Source of the DNA: Mesostigma viride
Taxonomy: Eukaryota; Streptophyta; Mesostigmatophyceae; Mesostigmatales; Mesostigmataceae
DNA: 64,000 bases
Direction of reading: 5' to 3'
Assembly: GCA_009746045.1 (NCBI GenBank)
Contig: RPFO01000502.1
Location: forward strand, 1-64,000
The first letter of the stretch is position 1; every line of letters starts with the position of its first letter. Position numbers and translations under genes: made by a program. Below, one piece after another: positions 36,460-47,573 of the stretch. A model generated the notes under the pieces. That model was not told the DNA's origin and made no database searches. It saw only the letters and a program-made list of their open reading frames with translations.

Positions 36460-37815
36460 TCACTGCTGCCCAGACTGGCCCCCTGCCCCAGCAGGCTTGG
36501 CCTTCCTGTCAGGACACTCACGACGCCAGTGACCTTCCTTGCCACACACAAAGCATGCTCCACCCTTCTTCCCAGACCCAGCCCCACCCTTGCCAGGCTT
36601 CCCCTGGCCTCCCTGAGACTGCCCACCCTGCTTGCCCTGGTTGCCTTGAGCTTGGCCCTTGCCTTGCCCTTGGCCACCCTTACCCTGCTGACCACCAGCT
36701 TGCTGGCTCCCAACCCCTCCTTGGGAACCTGCACCCTTGCCACCCTGAGCCCCCTGCCTCTGGCGCCTGAAGCGCTTACGCTTGTTGGGCCTTGCCCCAT
36801 CACGGGCTGGGTACCCGGGGACATCACCTTGGCCCTGCACAGCGGAGGTGGCATTGCTGCCATGGGACTGGATAGCCTTGCAGGCAGGATCTGGCTTCCT
36901 TATGCTGAGGATTACAAGCTCCAGAGCATGCAAGGAGCCATCAGTCTGGTTAAGAAACATGCGAGCACCGTTTCTCCCATCGACACTCAAACCCATACGG
37001 TCCAGGAAAGAGTCTGCCAAGGCCCTATCTGTGACCAGGAAGCCATACTTGGCCCCCTTGTCCCTGATACGGTTGAGCCTAGCCCATTCCTCTGCCACAG
37101 GACCCACTATCTCAAAGGTGTCATACTGATGCTTGTAATAGTTGGTGAGGTTGAGAACCTTGTCAGAGAACTCCTCCCTCAACCCTTCCAGGAACTGTGC
37201 CCAGGTTAGCTTATCCTTGACAGCAGTCCTAGCCTTCTCCCTGACACGCTCTGACGAGTCCCTGTTGCACGTGGATGAGTGAAACACTTGCACTAGGTTG
37301 ACAGTGGGGTCCACGGAGAACACAACAAGCTCCATGTCCTCAAGCCACTTGTCCAAAGCTTCCTGTGCTAGTGGTGGGTTAAGAGGCTTTTGTCCATTCA
37401 TAACAGTGACAGCACTCATGTGAGGTCTCGACCCTGGCAGCGCCTTCACTGGCTCCACCACAGCGGGTGTCACAACAACAGCACCACTTGGTCCAGCAGG
37501 CACAGGGGAGAGCACATCCACATGAGGCCTCTTACCATTGCCGTCAGCGGAGGGGTCCCTCTTACGCTTCTCCACGGCTGGTTGCCCATTTGCCACCATT
37601 ATTGCATCAGATGGCCCTGTCGCCCGCATCTTGCGCGCCTCCTCCACCGAGTCTTCGTGTCGCCTCTTGCTGCCTGGTCTCTTTCCCCCATCGCCGTCGC
37701 TGGCTGGGATCGCCTCTCCCACCAGCTGCTCCTTGTCTTTTCGAGGCTCCTGGCTCGCCCCAGCCGGTGCCTCCATCTCGCCCTTGTCGCCGTCTCCCGG
37801 TTTGCCACGAGGCAT
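36460..37815 (-). CDS. gag: Copia-type gag protein
   Basis: About 450 residues from MPRGKPGDGDKGEMEAPAG. The charged, disordered N-terminus carries a basic patch (KRRHEDSVEEARKMRATG). The helical capsid-like centre (WLEDMELVVFSVDPTVNLVQ, FLEGLREEFSDKVLNLTNYY) corresponds to the UBN2/retrotrans-gag type. A Gly/Gln/Lys-rich stretch follows, then a single CCHC zinc knuckle, CFVCGKEGHWRREC. This protein would form the particle and bind RNA. It follows the extra ORF by about 55 bases. The frame looks whole. Confidence 0.8.
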   Translation of the reverse strand: MPRGKPGDGDKGEMEAPAGASQEPRKDKEQLVGEAIPASDGDGGKRPGSKRRHEDSVEEARKMRATGPSDAIMVANGQPAVEKRKRDPSADGNGKRPHVDVLSPVPAGPSGAVVVTPAVVEPVKALPGSRPHMSAVTVMNGQKPLNPPLAQEALDKWLEDMELVVFSVDPTVNLVQVFHSSTCNRDSSERVREKARTAVKDKLTWAQFLEGLREEFSDKVLNLTNYYKHQYDTFEIVGPVAEEWARLNRIRDKGAKYGFLVTDRALADSFLDRMGLSVDGRNGARMFLNQTDGSLHALELVILSIRKPDPACKAIQSHGSNATSAVQGQGDVPGYPARDGARPNKRKRFRRQRQGAQGGKGAGSQGGVGSQQAGGQQGKGGQGQGKGQAQGNQGKQGGQSQGGQGKPGKGGAGSGKKGGACFVCGKEGHWRRECPDRKAKPAGAGGQSGQQ

Positions 37816-37868
37816 TATATACAGTGGGATGGCAAAACAAAACAGGCGATAGACAAGGAAGAACAGGC

Positions 37869-39020
37869 TCAAGCGCTGGTGCTGCCTGAAGAAGCCGCTG
37901 GCTGCTCTCCAGCTACTGACTCCTCCTCACGCTCCTGCGCTGTGCGTGCCACCGGTGTCCCCACGCGTGGAACTGAGCGGACCTCCTCCGCGTTGTAAGG
38001 ACCTAGCACACGGCTCACCGGCCTCCCGGCTGCTGTCTGCTCTACCGGCAGTCTTGGCGCACTGCCACGGCGATACCACTGAAGATTTCTGACCCACCGG
38101 CTACCACCACCTCGCCGATCGTTCCGAGACCCCCGACCAATCTCAGCAAAATCGTGTTCCGGCTCAAACGGTATGTGTAACTCTGCTCTACGCCGAGCTG
38201 AGTATCCCTCGTTTGTGCCGTCACCCTCGTCAATCTGCTGTGACGACCGGGCTATGATGCCCGTTGGTCGATCCACGAACTGATCGTGGAAATCCTCGTC
38301 GGTGACCTCCCGACCGGTGATGACCGTCACCGTTGGCCCAGTCGCCCCTGGCCTGCTCTGCAACCTCGGCGTGTCCAAGGTCGACCAAATGCCCGGCGGA
38401 CGCGTAGTGATCACCCAGTGATCAGCGTGACCACGCGCCTCTTGGATCAGAATGTTGACCAGGTGCTCACACGTTTGAGCCACCACCTCGGCCGAATCCC
38501 ACGGGCTATCGGCCTCGCGCGTCTGCGCGTCCCGTATGATGTGTGACGCGTCGGTCCCCTCCCCCAGCGAGCTTGTCGCCACCCAGTGATTATATAGTCT
38601 GGTTCCACCTAAACAGATGGCCACCAGTTGGCCCAGCGTCTCTCGCGCTAAGTCAAGCGCCTGGATCATGGTTACGTGCCCGCCCTGGTACGCAACTTCT
38701 AAACTGTAGATCAACGAAGCAATTTCGTCGCGAATGGCGACGAGGCGCTCCGTGCAGACCCGCCCTGTTTCCCCTGGCGACGTCGTCGCCCGAATCCTCA
38801 TCACCACAGGGTCGTTCGCCGACGGCCCTGCTGCGTTACCGAACACAGCGACCCAACCGCCTTCCGCAAGGCCCCTTGCAACGTAGGCCGCTTGCACAAA
38901 TGTAGAAGCGTTGGATTGATGAGTATAGGGGTAGAATGCGTTTTCGCGCGCCGGCAACTCTGGTGCTGCTTCGCGCCTGGGAGATGACTCAGGTGTCTCA
39001 ACCCGAGCCTCGGCCGACAT
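37869..39020 (-). CDS. Extra ORF before gag in copia-like element 0
   Basis: About 383 residues from MSAEARVETPESSPRREAAP. The centre is helical (ERLVAIRDEIASLIYSLEVA, IQALDLARETLGQLVAICLG). The C-terminal third is basic and Arg-rich (RGSRNDRRGGGSRWVRNLQW). No zinc knuckle, protease or polymerase motif. A similarly placed ORF precedes gag in the next element (46,824-47,573), with comparable size and layout but little residue identity by eye. It may be an additional gag-like or RNA-binding product. Confidence 0.5.
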   Translation of the reverse strand: MSAEARVETPESSPRREAAPELPARENAFYPYTHQSNASTFVQAAYVARGLAEGGWVAVFGNAAGPSANDPVVMRIRATTSPGETGRVCTERLVAIRDEIASLIYSLEVAYQGGHVTMIQALDLARETLGQLVAICLGGTRLYNHWVATSSLGEGTDASHIIRDAQTREADSPWDSAEVVAQTCEHLVNILIQEARGHADHWVITTRPPGIWSTLDTPRLQSRPGATGPTVTVITGREVTDEDFHDQFVDRPTGIIARSSQQIDEGDGTNEGYSARRRAELHIPFEPEHDFAEIGRGSRNDRRGGGSRWVRNLQWYRRGSAPRLPVEQTAAGRPVSRVLGPYNAEEVRSVPRVGTPVARTAQEREEESVAGEQPAASSGSTSA

Positions 39021-39044
39021 GAAACCTTGCAAACAGAAATGCAA

Positions 39045-39961
39045 TAGTACGAGTTAGCGAACAACCAGAACTGTGAGTTCCTGGTCTCTTACGCACACAA
39101 CGGGATGAGCCAAAGTTGCAAGGCAGCAACCTTTTAACCCGTGCACCAAGCCACGACCACGGTGAGCGTTTCCACGTCCAATGTGGGAGCCTCGGTTCGT
39201 GCTTGCCAAGATAGCTGGTCATCCCCATGACCAAGCTATATCCTTTGCGTTGTTCCTCGTTCCCATCGGCGTGACGAGGCACGTGCAGGCATGCAAGCAA
39301 ATCCTCAACGTCCACTGGCATCAGTGCAGAGCCAGGACGAACTGGATTTGCCTAGACTCTGCAACCTAGGAAGTACAGGACCTGTCACAAACCTGCAAGG
39401 CCTAGTATCCTTGCAGACTTGTGCCAACTCCTGTATTCCACCAGTCACAGGCTGCTGCTCCTCTGGTCTACGTGGACCACAGTCACGTGATAGTCAGGCT
39501 AAGCCTGTGCAGGCACGGCCTGCCACGTGTCCTGTCCACTATACCAGCGGACTGTACCCTAGTCGGCCACGGACGGCTAGGACTTCGGGACCTCATATCT
39601 TTCTCGTCCCTTGTCTGTTTCAGGCGGTCAGCACGGCGTTGGAAAGGTCTTTCCAAACTGCATCCACTTAGCATATTGGTTGCCCAAAATGCTTACTAAG
39701 GTTCCCAGACCATTTGAGAGAAGTATGTACAAATATACATTTCTTTTAAAATAGAATACATGGTCTGTAATGGACCTGTCAACGTTGTGTAGTCAACAGC
39801 ATGAACCCCAGCCAAAACCTGGCTGTATCCTGATTAAAATCAGAGTGAGTGTACCATGGTCCATGAGCCTTAGTACAGACTAAAATACAGGTATTATGCC
39901 AGTCACAATGCTGACACTACCACACAATCTGCTCTCCAATGCCCTATAACCAGGCACCAGC
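39045..39961. other. Non-coding stretch, LTR or leader DNA of copia-like elements
   Basis: No gene seen. GCGTTGGAAAGGTCTTTCC at about 39,636-39,654 resembles CCGTTGGAAAGAGCG at 48,156-48,170 upstream of the other extra ORF, so both stretches are likely diverged 5' (LTR/promoter) regions of one element lineage. The right quarter (39,700-39,961) would be the 3' end of element 1; a matching LTR pair was not found. Confidence 0.45.
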
Positions 39962-42900
39962 TTAGACAGCTTGCTGAGATGGGTCCATCAGAGACTGAAG
40001 AACCTTGTATTGCACTGCTGCCTTCTGCACTAGCTTGGTCAAAGCATCAGCAGGATTGTCAACCCCAGGGATATGCTCAATATTGGCCAAGGAGGACAAT
40101 TTTTTAAGAAGGAGATAATCCAAGTCCCTACTTCTGGCCATCTGCCTGTGCACAAATTGCGGCACCATCCCCATGGAGTCTGTTTTGAGAAGAGTGGTAA
40201 CCTGAAGTGGCCAAGGAGTGTTAGAAGTCATCTGACGAAGCAACTCCTTCAGATAAAGGCTTGTGTGAATGCCTTCACAAATAGCCCTGCATTCTGCCAC
40301 ATCACTGCTGACAGCCACCCGTTTGTGCAGGCGACTAAACCAGCTCACCAAACTCCCCAGGCCTTCCTGTCTGAGCACAAAGAGCCCTGCAGCCCTGCCC
40401 CTGACCTTGGAGACCTGCCTGCTGTCCATTGAGCTATCCACATACAGCTCCATGCAAATGGGTTGTGATAAATACACTGCAGACAACAGAATGCCAGATG
40501 AAGCCCTGACCTGATCAGCCACCTTGGCAGACCCTAGCTCCATCAGCATGTCATCAGGCAACCTGGCTATGACCATAAGGTCTGGCCTGGAAATACCTGC
40601 CACCCAAGCAACCATGCCCCTGACCATAGGACACAGTGCCTGTGTGATGACTGGAGGAAGCTTGCTAATGAGGGTTTCTTGATAATCATTACCCCCCACC
40701 AGCAGCATACGCCACTCCCCCTCCTTCTTCACCAGTGTGGCCTCCATGCCCACAAACAGCAGAGGCTCATTCTCCACCTGCCATTGCTCCCTACCCAGAG
40801 GAAACTTGGACTTAATGATGGAGATCAGCTCCTTGAGCCACGACGTGGGAGCCATCCAGGTTGGAAAATACGTGTGCGGGGTATAATACGTGGACTTAAA
40901 ATACGCGTATTATACGTGGGGGGTATAAAATACGCGGTGGTAAAATGCGCGACAGTTTTTGTGGTCCAATTGTCAGTCACCCAATTAGCACGCTCCTTGA
41001 TGATGGTCATGCAGTTATTACAACTGAAATTTGGTGTATATGCTTATTTATTAACATCTTCCATTTATGCCCTGCAATTCTATCTGATTATGATTTGTTA
41101 AATGCAGGGGGGAGCATGCTGCAACGGGAATAGTAAGGATTCAATTAATTAATTGATTGTAAGGAAAGCCATCCACTATATCATGCATGAGAGGACATAA
41201 GACACAACTTCCGAGAAGGAGGGGTGACGTGCCCTCCTTTGTACTGGATCATGCCGGCCACCATCTGCTTGAAAGAGGCGCTCTCAGCCGCATTGAAGGC
41301 AATGCCGTTCTCGATAAAAAATTCGGCAGCCAGCAGCTGGACACCTTTCTCGTCGACGGGAACCAGCCATTTGGTGATGCTCAGCTGGCCTTTGCTGGGA
41401 ACCGACGACAAGTCAGCCGGCGCAGCCCCTCCCATCTCCGCCATTGCCCTGTTCAAATTGTGCTGCTTCTTGGCGTCTGACTGCTGCGACTTGTTGTTAT
41501 ACATCCTGAGAAACCTGCTCCGGATATTCGGTGGAATTTTGTCGCAGGGTAACATCCCTTCCCCTGCGATTCCGGCAAAGTGTGCACGGACTCGGAATAC
41601 GCTGATTGCCCCCGCCCCGTATGAGAACTTCTTGTTGCAAAATAAGCAGAACTTATTCGACACAAACTGCGTTTTGTTACTAACAGCATCTGTGACTGCT
41701 TCTTTCTTCTCGAGAACGAAATCCCATTCAGGCCCTTTCTTCTTCATGGCTGCAAATCGAAAATGGCTGCACACTGTCGCACAGTCGCACTGGCCTCGTC
41801 GTCGCTATATTGCATTACACCGTCAGTAGCACAGCTGGCATTTGCTGGCACACTGTTATTATGCGTTTTGTACCTAGTCCTAGCTGTCTCCTACCGGCCA
41901 AACATTTTGCAAGGCTTGCGCTTTATGAAAAGAACTGTACGCATCTACTTCTAGTAGTAAAAATCTCGAATGTGCAGTGAGCGCGCCGCGCCCAGAACCT
42001 GGGCACCGCGCCAGTGCCCGCTGCCCGCTGGTACCCCCGAAAAATTCTAAGTCCAAACCGCGTGGTCAGACGTAAAATACGCGTAAAATACGCGGAGGCC
42101 CAAAATATGCTTTATCCCGCATTTTTTCGCATTCGTACGGCGTACATAACAACCGGGGGAGCCATCAGGTGCAGGTCATCCCCGTGCAGCGAAGCATACA
42201 CTGGTAGGCCTTCCCATTGCCCCAGAAACAGACAGGGGTCTACAGGAGAGACCTTCAAGTTGCAATGCTCCTTCAGGAAACGGTTGAGAGTCTCCCTCCA
42301 GATTATTGGACTTGACCTCAGGCCCTCCAGGCCCTTGAGGATTTTAAGGAACTCCGTGTGGATGTCCCTTTTCCATACAGCAGGCACCCTAACATAGAAA
42401 GGCGTCTTGCCCTCCCACTTTTCCTGTGCCACATCTGCATCCCCCTCCAGAAATGCCCTCTTGAAGTCTATCACCACTGAGCCATAGTCCAAGCCCTTGT
42501 TGAGAAGGCCTAGAAATACACACAGCAGCAGCCTCCAAGTGTCATGCAGCATGCCAGGGGTATACAACTCCTCAGCAGTGCACTCACCAGTACCCTTGAA
42601 CTCATTCAGCACTGGTCTGACATGTGGTACCTTGACCCCGTCCACCTCCTTCATCTTGATGACAAACTTGAGCTTGAGTAGACGCCGTGCAGGAGGCAGG
42701 TCATTGACAGGTTCCACGCATTTCTTGGAGATCCAGTCCTCCCCAGATTTAATCAGACCCAGTGTGACCTGGGGACACATAATGGGAGAGGACATGAGCT
42801 TCACCAGGCCTTGGTAGTTGATAGGGCTGTGTCCAGCAAGTGAGTGAGGACCAATGCCCAAACTGCTTGGATGACTAGCAGCTGGCAATATGAGGTCATC

Positions 42901-44763
42901 AACCAAGGCCTCCTGCCCCTGGCACACTTGCACACGCTTAACCGACCTGGTTACTGCACGTGATAGGTGAGTGGTCCTGAAATTAATCAGTGGGACCTGA
43001 CCAGCCCCTTCCTTAGTCAGGAGAGAGGACGTGATCACTACCCCATCCTGGCATAGGAAATTCTGCCCCAGAAGAGCAGGCCCCTGATAGCCCTCCAAGA
43101 CACAAAATGCAGTGTCCTGTCCAAGGATAGGAATAGATACCTCACCCAGTACCTTCACGTGTACCCCGCCACTGAAGTCAGACACAAACTGATAGCTGGG
43201 CTCAGACATGCTGTACCCTGCTGCAGCTCTGGTTCCAATGATGGAAACCTGAGAATTAGTGTCTACCTCTAAGGCAGTGTCCAGCCCCAGATTGCCATGC
43301 CACCTGAGCTTGGCTACCTTGGGCTGCTTCTTGGCCCTTTGCAGAGCCCCAATCAATCCAGCCAAACTAGTCCCCCTGGGCTTGGTTAGAGCCTTGGGCT
43401 TGACAGTTGACTCCCCAGCTGTTGACCTTGCAGCCTGTTCAACAAGTACCTCTGCAACCTGGCCAGGGCTGACAGATTCCCCTGCAACAGATGTGGTCGT
43501 TGCGTCAGTGATGTCACTTGGGACCTGAAAATCCTGCAGATCCTGTGAGCCTTGTGCCTGACTGCCCTCATTCATCAGGTTAGGCTTGACATATGACCAA
43601 CTCAGCCGGTGTACATGCTTTGGTTCGTCCTCCATGCTGACCAAGCATGCGTGGCTAGCTTCATCAACCTGGGTAACCACCCCATGACTCCAGCTACTAC
43701 CACGTTTGCCATACAGGCTCGGTTCCTTCCAAGCTAATACCCTCTGACCCACTGTTGGCTCCAGCATCTTCCAACCCCGGTCCTTCTCCCTCAGCTTGGC
43801 AAAGGTGACATGTGCAGCATGTTTCCAGCCCTCCAGCACATGTGGGGGGCATAGGCCATGATATAGACCCATTGGGCTGACAGCAACTCCATCATAGTAG
43901 AAATTGACCCTGCTGTTCAGCTGCTGCTCCACGTTCCTCAACCATGCACTCCTGACAAGTGCAGGTGCAGACAAGGGTACCCAGTCTTCAGAGATGATCA
44001 ATTTCTTGACCTCCTGGATTGCCCTCTCTATAGCACCCTGCTGCCCATGAGCCTCCCTAGGTGTAACCAGCAACTCAGGAAGGGTGGGATCACCCTTGAG
44101 ATGCTGAAACTGCATGTCCACCTGGATCCTTGTGGTAGGAAACTTGGCTCTTACATTCTGCAGGGCAGCCAGCAAGTACCTGTTCTTCATAGAAGGTAAA
44201 TGCTCTAGCACCTTGTACTTTGTGTACCTGTCCACGCACACCAACAGTTGCATGCCCCTGATGTGTTGGATATCACACTCCAGATCACCAATGCTCTGAG
44301 GTAGAGCTTTGGCATGTGATTTCCTGGGCTTGTTGGAGGACAACTGGCACTTACACCGTGAGGCAGCTTGCTGGCACGCCTTGAGAAGGGGTGCCCTGCC
44401 CATACGGAAGGCAAAGTTGTTTGACAGAGAAGTGGCATGCCCAAACATGTTGTGGATTCGGGCACCCAACTCCTGGTACACGGAGGAAGCAGTCCCTGGC
44501 ACAGTCAGGACTGTGCTGTCAGGTTGTCCAGCATCACCATGCTGACTTCCATCCTGTTCTGACTCAGAGCCTGAGTCACCCTGCTCATGCCCAACTCCTG
44601 GACCGCCAGCAGGGACCACATGCATACCACCAGAGGCCTTCACACCCCTCTGTGGTTGTACATTGGTTTCTCTCAAAATGAGAGGTCCACCCTCGTGCCC
44701 AGCACGAGGATGCATGGGGTCAGACATTCTTACAGCTGCACCAGCTGTCAAGGACGTCTTCAT
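39962..44763 (-). CDS. pol: Copia-lineage pol polyprotein (IN, PR-like, RT, RNase H), split by a hAT element
   Basis: In sense order: pre-integrase HHCC (about residues 104-140); integrase (150-390) with DIQHIRG, IQVDMQF and GQQGAIERA supplying D, D, E; a protease-like domain (487-575) with LEVDTNSQVSIIG and GPALLGQNFL; reverse transcriptase (from about 680) with LKLKFVIKMK, VVIDFKRAFLEGD and the catalytic LHGDDLHL. Beyond the hAT insertion come YVDSSMDSRQVS, VAVSSDVAECRAICEG and GVDNPADALTK, the copia RNase H. Normal copia order is PR-IN-RT-RH with YVDD. Both departures recur in the element at 58,074-63,881. Confidence 0.82.
40857..42156. mobile_element. hAT-type element, non-autonomous or reduced
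   Basis: 1,300 bp flanked by GGGAGCCATC (40,847-40,856 and 42,157-42,166), which includes the 8-bp duplication usual for hAT. Short inverted ends: CAGGTTG on the left and CAACCGG on the right. Both subterminal regions are rich in AAAATACGCG words. It encodes only the N-terminal part of a hAT transposase (41,181-41,774). It interrupts the reverse-transcriptase region of copia-like element 1, so it is younger than that element. Confidence 0.85.
41181..41774 (-). CDS. hAT transposase, N-terminal BED-finger part
   Basis: 197 residues. The segment FCLFCNKKFSYG, then RVRAHFAGIAGEGMLPC, gives a BED-type C-x2-C...H...C finger that binds transposon ends. The C-terminal part (ENGIAFNAAESASFKQMV, then PPSRK) is the stretch that precedes the catalytic domain in hAT transposases. 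The RNase-H-fold catalytic core and the C-terminal dimerisation (hATC) region are absent, so it cannot transpose by itself. It could start at the internal Met of MKKKGPEWDF. Confidence 0.8.
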   Translation of the reverse strand: MCSHFRFAAMKKKGPEWDFVLEKKEAVTDAVSNKTQFVSNKFCLFCNKKFSYGAGAISVFRVRAHFAGIAGEGMLPCDKIPPNIRSRFLRMYNNKSQQSDAKKQHNLNRAMAEMGGAAPADLSSVPSKGQLSITKWLVPVDEKGVQLLAAEFFIENGIAFNAAESASFKQMVAGMIQYKGGHVTPPSRKLCLMSSHA

Positions 44764-44904
44764 AGGAACCTGTACCTCTCCAGGTGACCTGGGGCCATCC
44801 TGAACCTGGAGATCACCCTCTTGTTGCCCAGATATAAAATCTGCATTGGAGCACCTGGCCTCCCCTTTGGGTGAATTAAGGTGTGTAGGGGTTGCCTCAG
44901 ACAG

Positions 44905-46659
44905 TCACTGCTCCTTGTTGTCTTCTTGTTGACTGCCCTTTAAAGGCTGGCCTGCCTGGGACTTGTTCTTGTTGTTTTTGTTGTTGTTATTCTTGTTGCT
45001 GCCCTGGCCCTGGGTCTTCTTGAAGCTGGGACACTCCTTCTTGATGTGCCCCCACCCCTTGCACAGGTAGCATTGGACCTTGGACTTGCCCTGGCCACCA
45101 CCCCCGTTGTCAGACGCGTTACCCGGCTTGGGCTTGCCACCCACCCTCCTGAACACCGACTTGGCATGTGATTGCCTGTCAGGGTCGGGTGAATGGTTGG
45201 CCTTCCGCTTGTTATGGTTGCCCCCACGCCCTCCTTGGCTTCTTTCAGCCTCAGACGCTCTGGAGCCCCCCTGGGCACGCCCACCTGCATGGGTAGCCTT
45301 CACAGCTGGCACTCCACCCTCAAACAGCTCCTCTGCCTCGAGTGCCTGTTTGATGATGACCTTATAGGCCTTCAGGGTAGAATGTGGAGCACACATGACC
45401 TTTAAAGAGCCACGTGTTGCCTTGTCCAGCCCAGAAACCTTCAGCCAGTTAGTCAGGGCTATGCTGTCAGCTACATTAAAGCCATGAGCCCTGCCCTCCT
45501 CAACCATTTTACAATAGTTGAGAAAATTCTGGATGAGGTCTCCTTTGACCTCCCACCCTTGGTACTTATCCTGCCAATGGATCCCCACTTTCTTCCGTTG
45601 ATCCTCTAGCAGCTCCCTCAGCTCTGCCACGTAGACTGCCCAGGCCTTGTTGGCCTTCTTGCACTCTCTAGTGAGGTCTTTAATCTGATCTGTGCACTTG
45701 CCAAAAGTCTGGCTGCCTATCCAGATCTGATAATAGTTTGTACCACCGTACAAGCTTGGAAACCCCTCTAGTCCTTCCACAAACTCCTCTGCCTGCTTTG
45801 GCTTAGAGTCTGTAGTGACAGGTTGCAGCTGATTAACAATAAGGAGACCCTGTGTGGTGAGATCATATCCAGAGACAGCATGTGCATTATTACCTTAGGT
45901 ACATGTACCCTTGGATGGTACTAGTACCTATTTCTAGTTACCAGTTTTACTCGTAACTACAAATAGTGACCAGTTTTAGAACCGAGCTCGCGCGAATGCC
46001 AGTAGATATTTCCGTGATATTTTTAGGTCTGCTGCTAGAGCTAGATGTGTAGTACACCCTGATACCGGACATCACTATGTTCAGACCAAGTTTGCAGGGA
46101 CTAATTAACGGTTACAGTACAGGGGGGTACCCTGGTGCACAGCTGCCACTCATTTTTAGCTTGTCATCTTCCAGTTATTTTTAGATAGTACAGCTGGGTC
46201 CCTGGGACAACCAGTGATGTGAGTGTTCAGAAGCCATGCATGGCTACCAATTTAACTGCCTTTCCAAGGCCAGGTCCAATTAAGTTGTTTAAACCACATA
46301 AAATGCATTTTAGGTGTATCATGTCTCGCACCCAGCGGATCCCCCTGGGGGGGGTCCTTAAAATGTACCCATAGGACATTGCAACATGACCACCAACATG
46401 ACCCCCAAGTAACTCAATATATGTGTGTGCTTTGGTCCCAATATGGATAGTAAAATTGTTATTAGGTTGGTTTGTGGACTTTCTAGTGCAAAGTGCAACT
46501 GGTAACTACTTTTAGGAACGAGTTAGACACCATCCAAGGGTTAGGTACATTGGTAATCTCGCCGGTAACCCCCACATCATCTACGTGAGCGGTCCCACTA
46601 CCTGCACCTCCATTATTACCACTGGCTGGGGCACCCTTGCTACGGCGCCCGTCCGCCAT
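44905..46659 (-). CDS. gag: Copia-type gag, split by a MITE
   Basis: Starts MADGRRSKGAPASG at 46,659. The capsid-like helical part includes FPSLYGGTNYYQIW, REL-rich helices and WQDKYQGWEVKGDLIQNFLN. The tail has a Gly/Arg-rich region and a CCHC knuckle CYLCKGWGHIKKEC followed by Asn/Lys repeats. The mariner-type MITE (45,893-46,553) lies in the N-terminal quarter. Without it the layout matches the gag at 36,460-37,815. Gag and pol are separated by about 140 bases. Confidence 0.78.
45893..46553. mobile_element. Mariner-type MITE, 661 bp
   Basis: TA flanks both ends (45,891-45,892 and 46,554-46,555). Imperfect terminal inverted repeats of about 60 bp share CCCTTGGATGGT and GTTACCAGTT. No ORF of note inside. 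It sits in the gag gene of copia-like element 1. Confidence 0.8.
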
Positions 46660-46823
46660 GGTGCACTATAGGCTGTCTTAGAAAACACCTGAGCAAAGCA
46701 GCAAAAGAAAGTATGTACAACTGTCGACTATTGCCGCCTGCACCGGTGTCGCCGCCGCCCCCGCGAAATGCCGTTGAAAAGTCGACGAAATGCCGACGAG
46801 CACTGGATAAAATTGGCCGACGT

Positions 46824-47573
46824 TTAATAGTCAAGGCCCCGGAAATCACAGTACTCATACGCATACTCCGGATCCTCCATGTCTGGCGTGTGAGCCGGAC
46901 CCGCACCGGTATGGATCAAAACCGGTGTACTCGCCGGGTTTTGCGTCGGAATGAAGATTGCAACGCGCCGACGCGCGACAAGGCGAAGAGGATGCGTAAA
47001 AATTGAAAGAAGCTCCCAGCCCGCTGGGATCCACTCACGCAAGGCTGAGAGAAATGCGACCAGGTTTATGAGGACCTGGCGCTCGCGAGTGCGAACGCCG
47101 CGAGTGAGCAGCGAAAGCAACGCGATGTCCTGAAACAAATTTGTAGTGACCACAGGCGCGCCCTCCGTGCGCGTCGAGGCCCAGTTTTGCAAGTTGCGCT
47201 GGTACCCGGTGAGCGATGAAATTGCGTTATCCACCTCCTCAATGGCGGTGGTGACTTCGTTCACCGAACGCAGGCCTCCACGGACCTGGACCGTAAAAGC
47301 CGAAAGAATATTTCGGATTTGGTCTAATGGACCGCGAATCGCCGGCACCAGCGGCGGCAGGCGGGGGTCTTCGGGAAAATCTCCCAGCAACGGGAGCGCT
47401 GCTCGCTGTCGACGATGTAACTCGTCGAGGGAAATCATGACTTCGTCAAGGAGAGCTTGCCACGATGGAGCAGCCGGCCGCGGCTCACGCGGACGTGGAG
47501 CCGGTAATGGATCTGCCGGCGGAGCAGCTACTTCCTCATCGGTGGGAATGCGGAATTCTTCGGAATTTGGCAT
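46824..47573 (-). CDS. Extra ORF before gag in copia-like element 1
   Basis: About 249 residues from MPNSEEFRIPTDEEVAAPPA, Pro-rich at first, then helical (QALLDEVMISLDELHRRQRA, VNEVTTAIEEVDNAISSLTG, QVLINLVAFLSALREWIPAG) and ending in DMEDPEYAYEYCDFRGLDY. No known motif. It stands in the same place relative to gag as the ORF at 37,869-39,020. Helical bundle character would fit a capsid- or matrix-like product, which is only a guess. Confidence 0.5.
   Translation of the reverse strand: MPNSEEFRIPTDEEVAAPPADPLPAPRPREPRPAAPSWQALLDEVMISLDELHRRQRAALPLLGDFPEDPRLPPLVPAIRGPLDQIRNILSAFTVQVRGGLRSVNEVTTAIEEVDNAISSLTGYQRNLQNWASTRTEGAPVVTTNLFQDIALLSLLTRGVRTRERQVLINLVAFLSALREWIPAGWELLSIFTHPLRLVARRRVAIFIPTQNPASTPVLIHTGAGPAHTPDMEDPEYAYEYCDFRGLDY

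Larger units (their letters stand above)
35922..39961 (-). mobile_element. Copia-like element 0, truncated (fossil)
   Basis: In its own sense (right to left) it has a non-coding 5' region (about 39,045-39,700), an extra ORF (37,869-39,020), gag (36,460-37,815) and the start of pol with a gag-pre-integrase zinc motif (35,922-36,414). It stops at the outer end of the 111-bp inverted repeat. Protease, reverse transcriptase and RNase H are absent. LTRs could not be delimited. The remaining frames are open. Confidence 0.7.
39962..46659 (-). mobile_element. Copia-like element 1 with unusual pol order (fossil, nearly whole)
   Basis: Gag (44,905-46,659) and pol (39,962-44,763) are open apart from two younger insertions: a mariner-type MITE in gag (45,893-46,553) and a hAT-type element in the reverse transcriptase (40,857-42,156). 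With the extra ORF at 46,824-47,573 the coding span reaches 47.6 kb. LTRs were not delimited. Domain order in pol is pre-integrase, integrase, protease-like, reverse transcriptase, RNase H. Confidence 0.8.
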
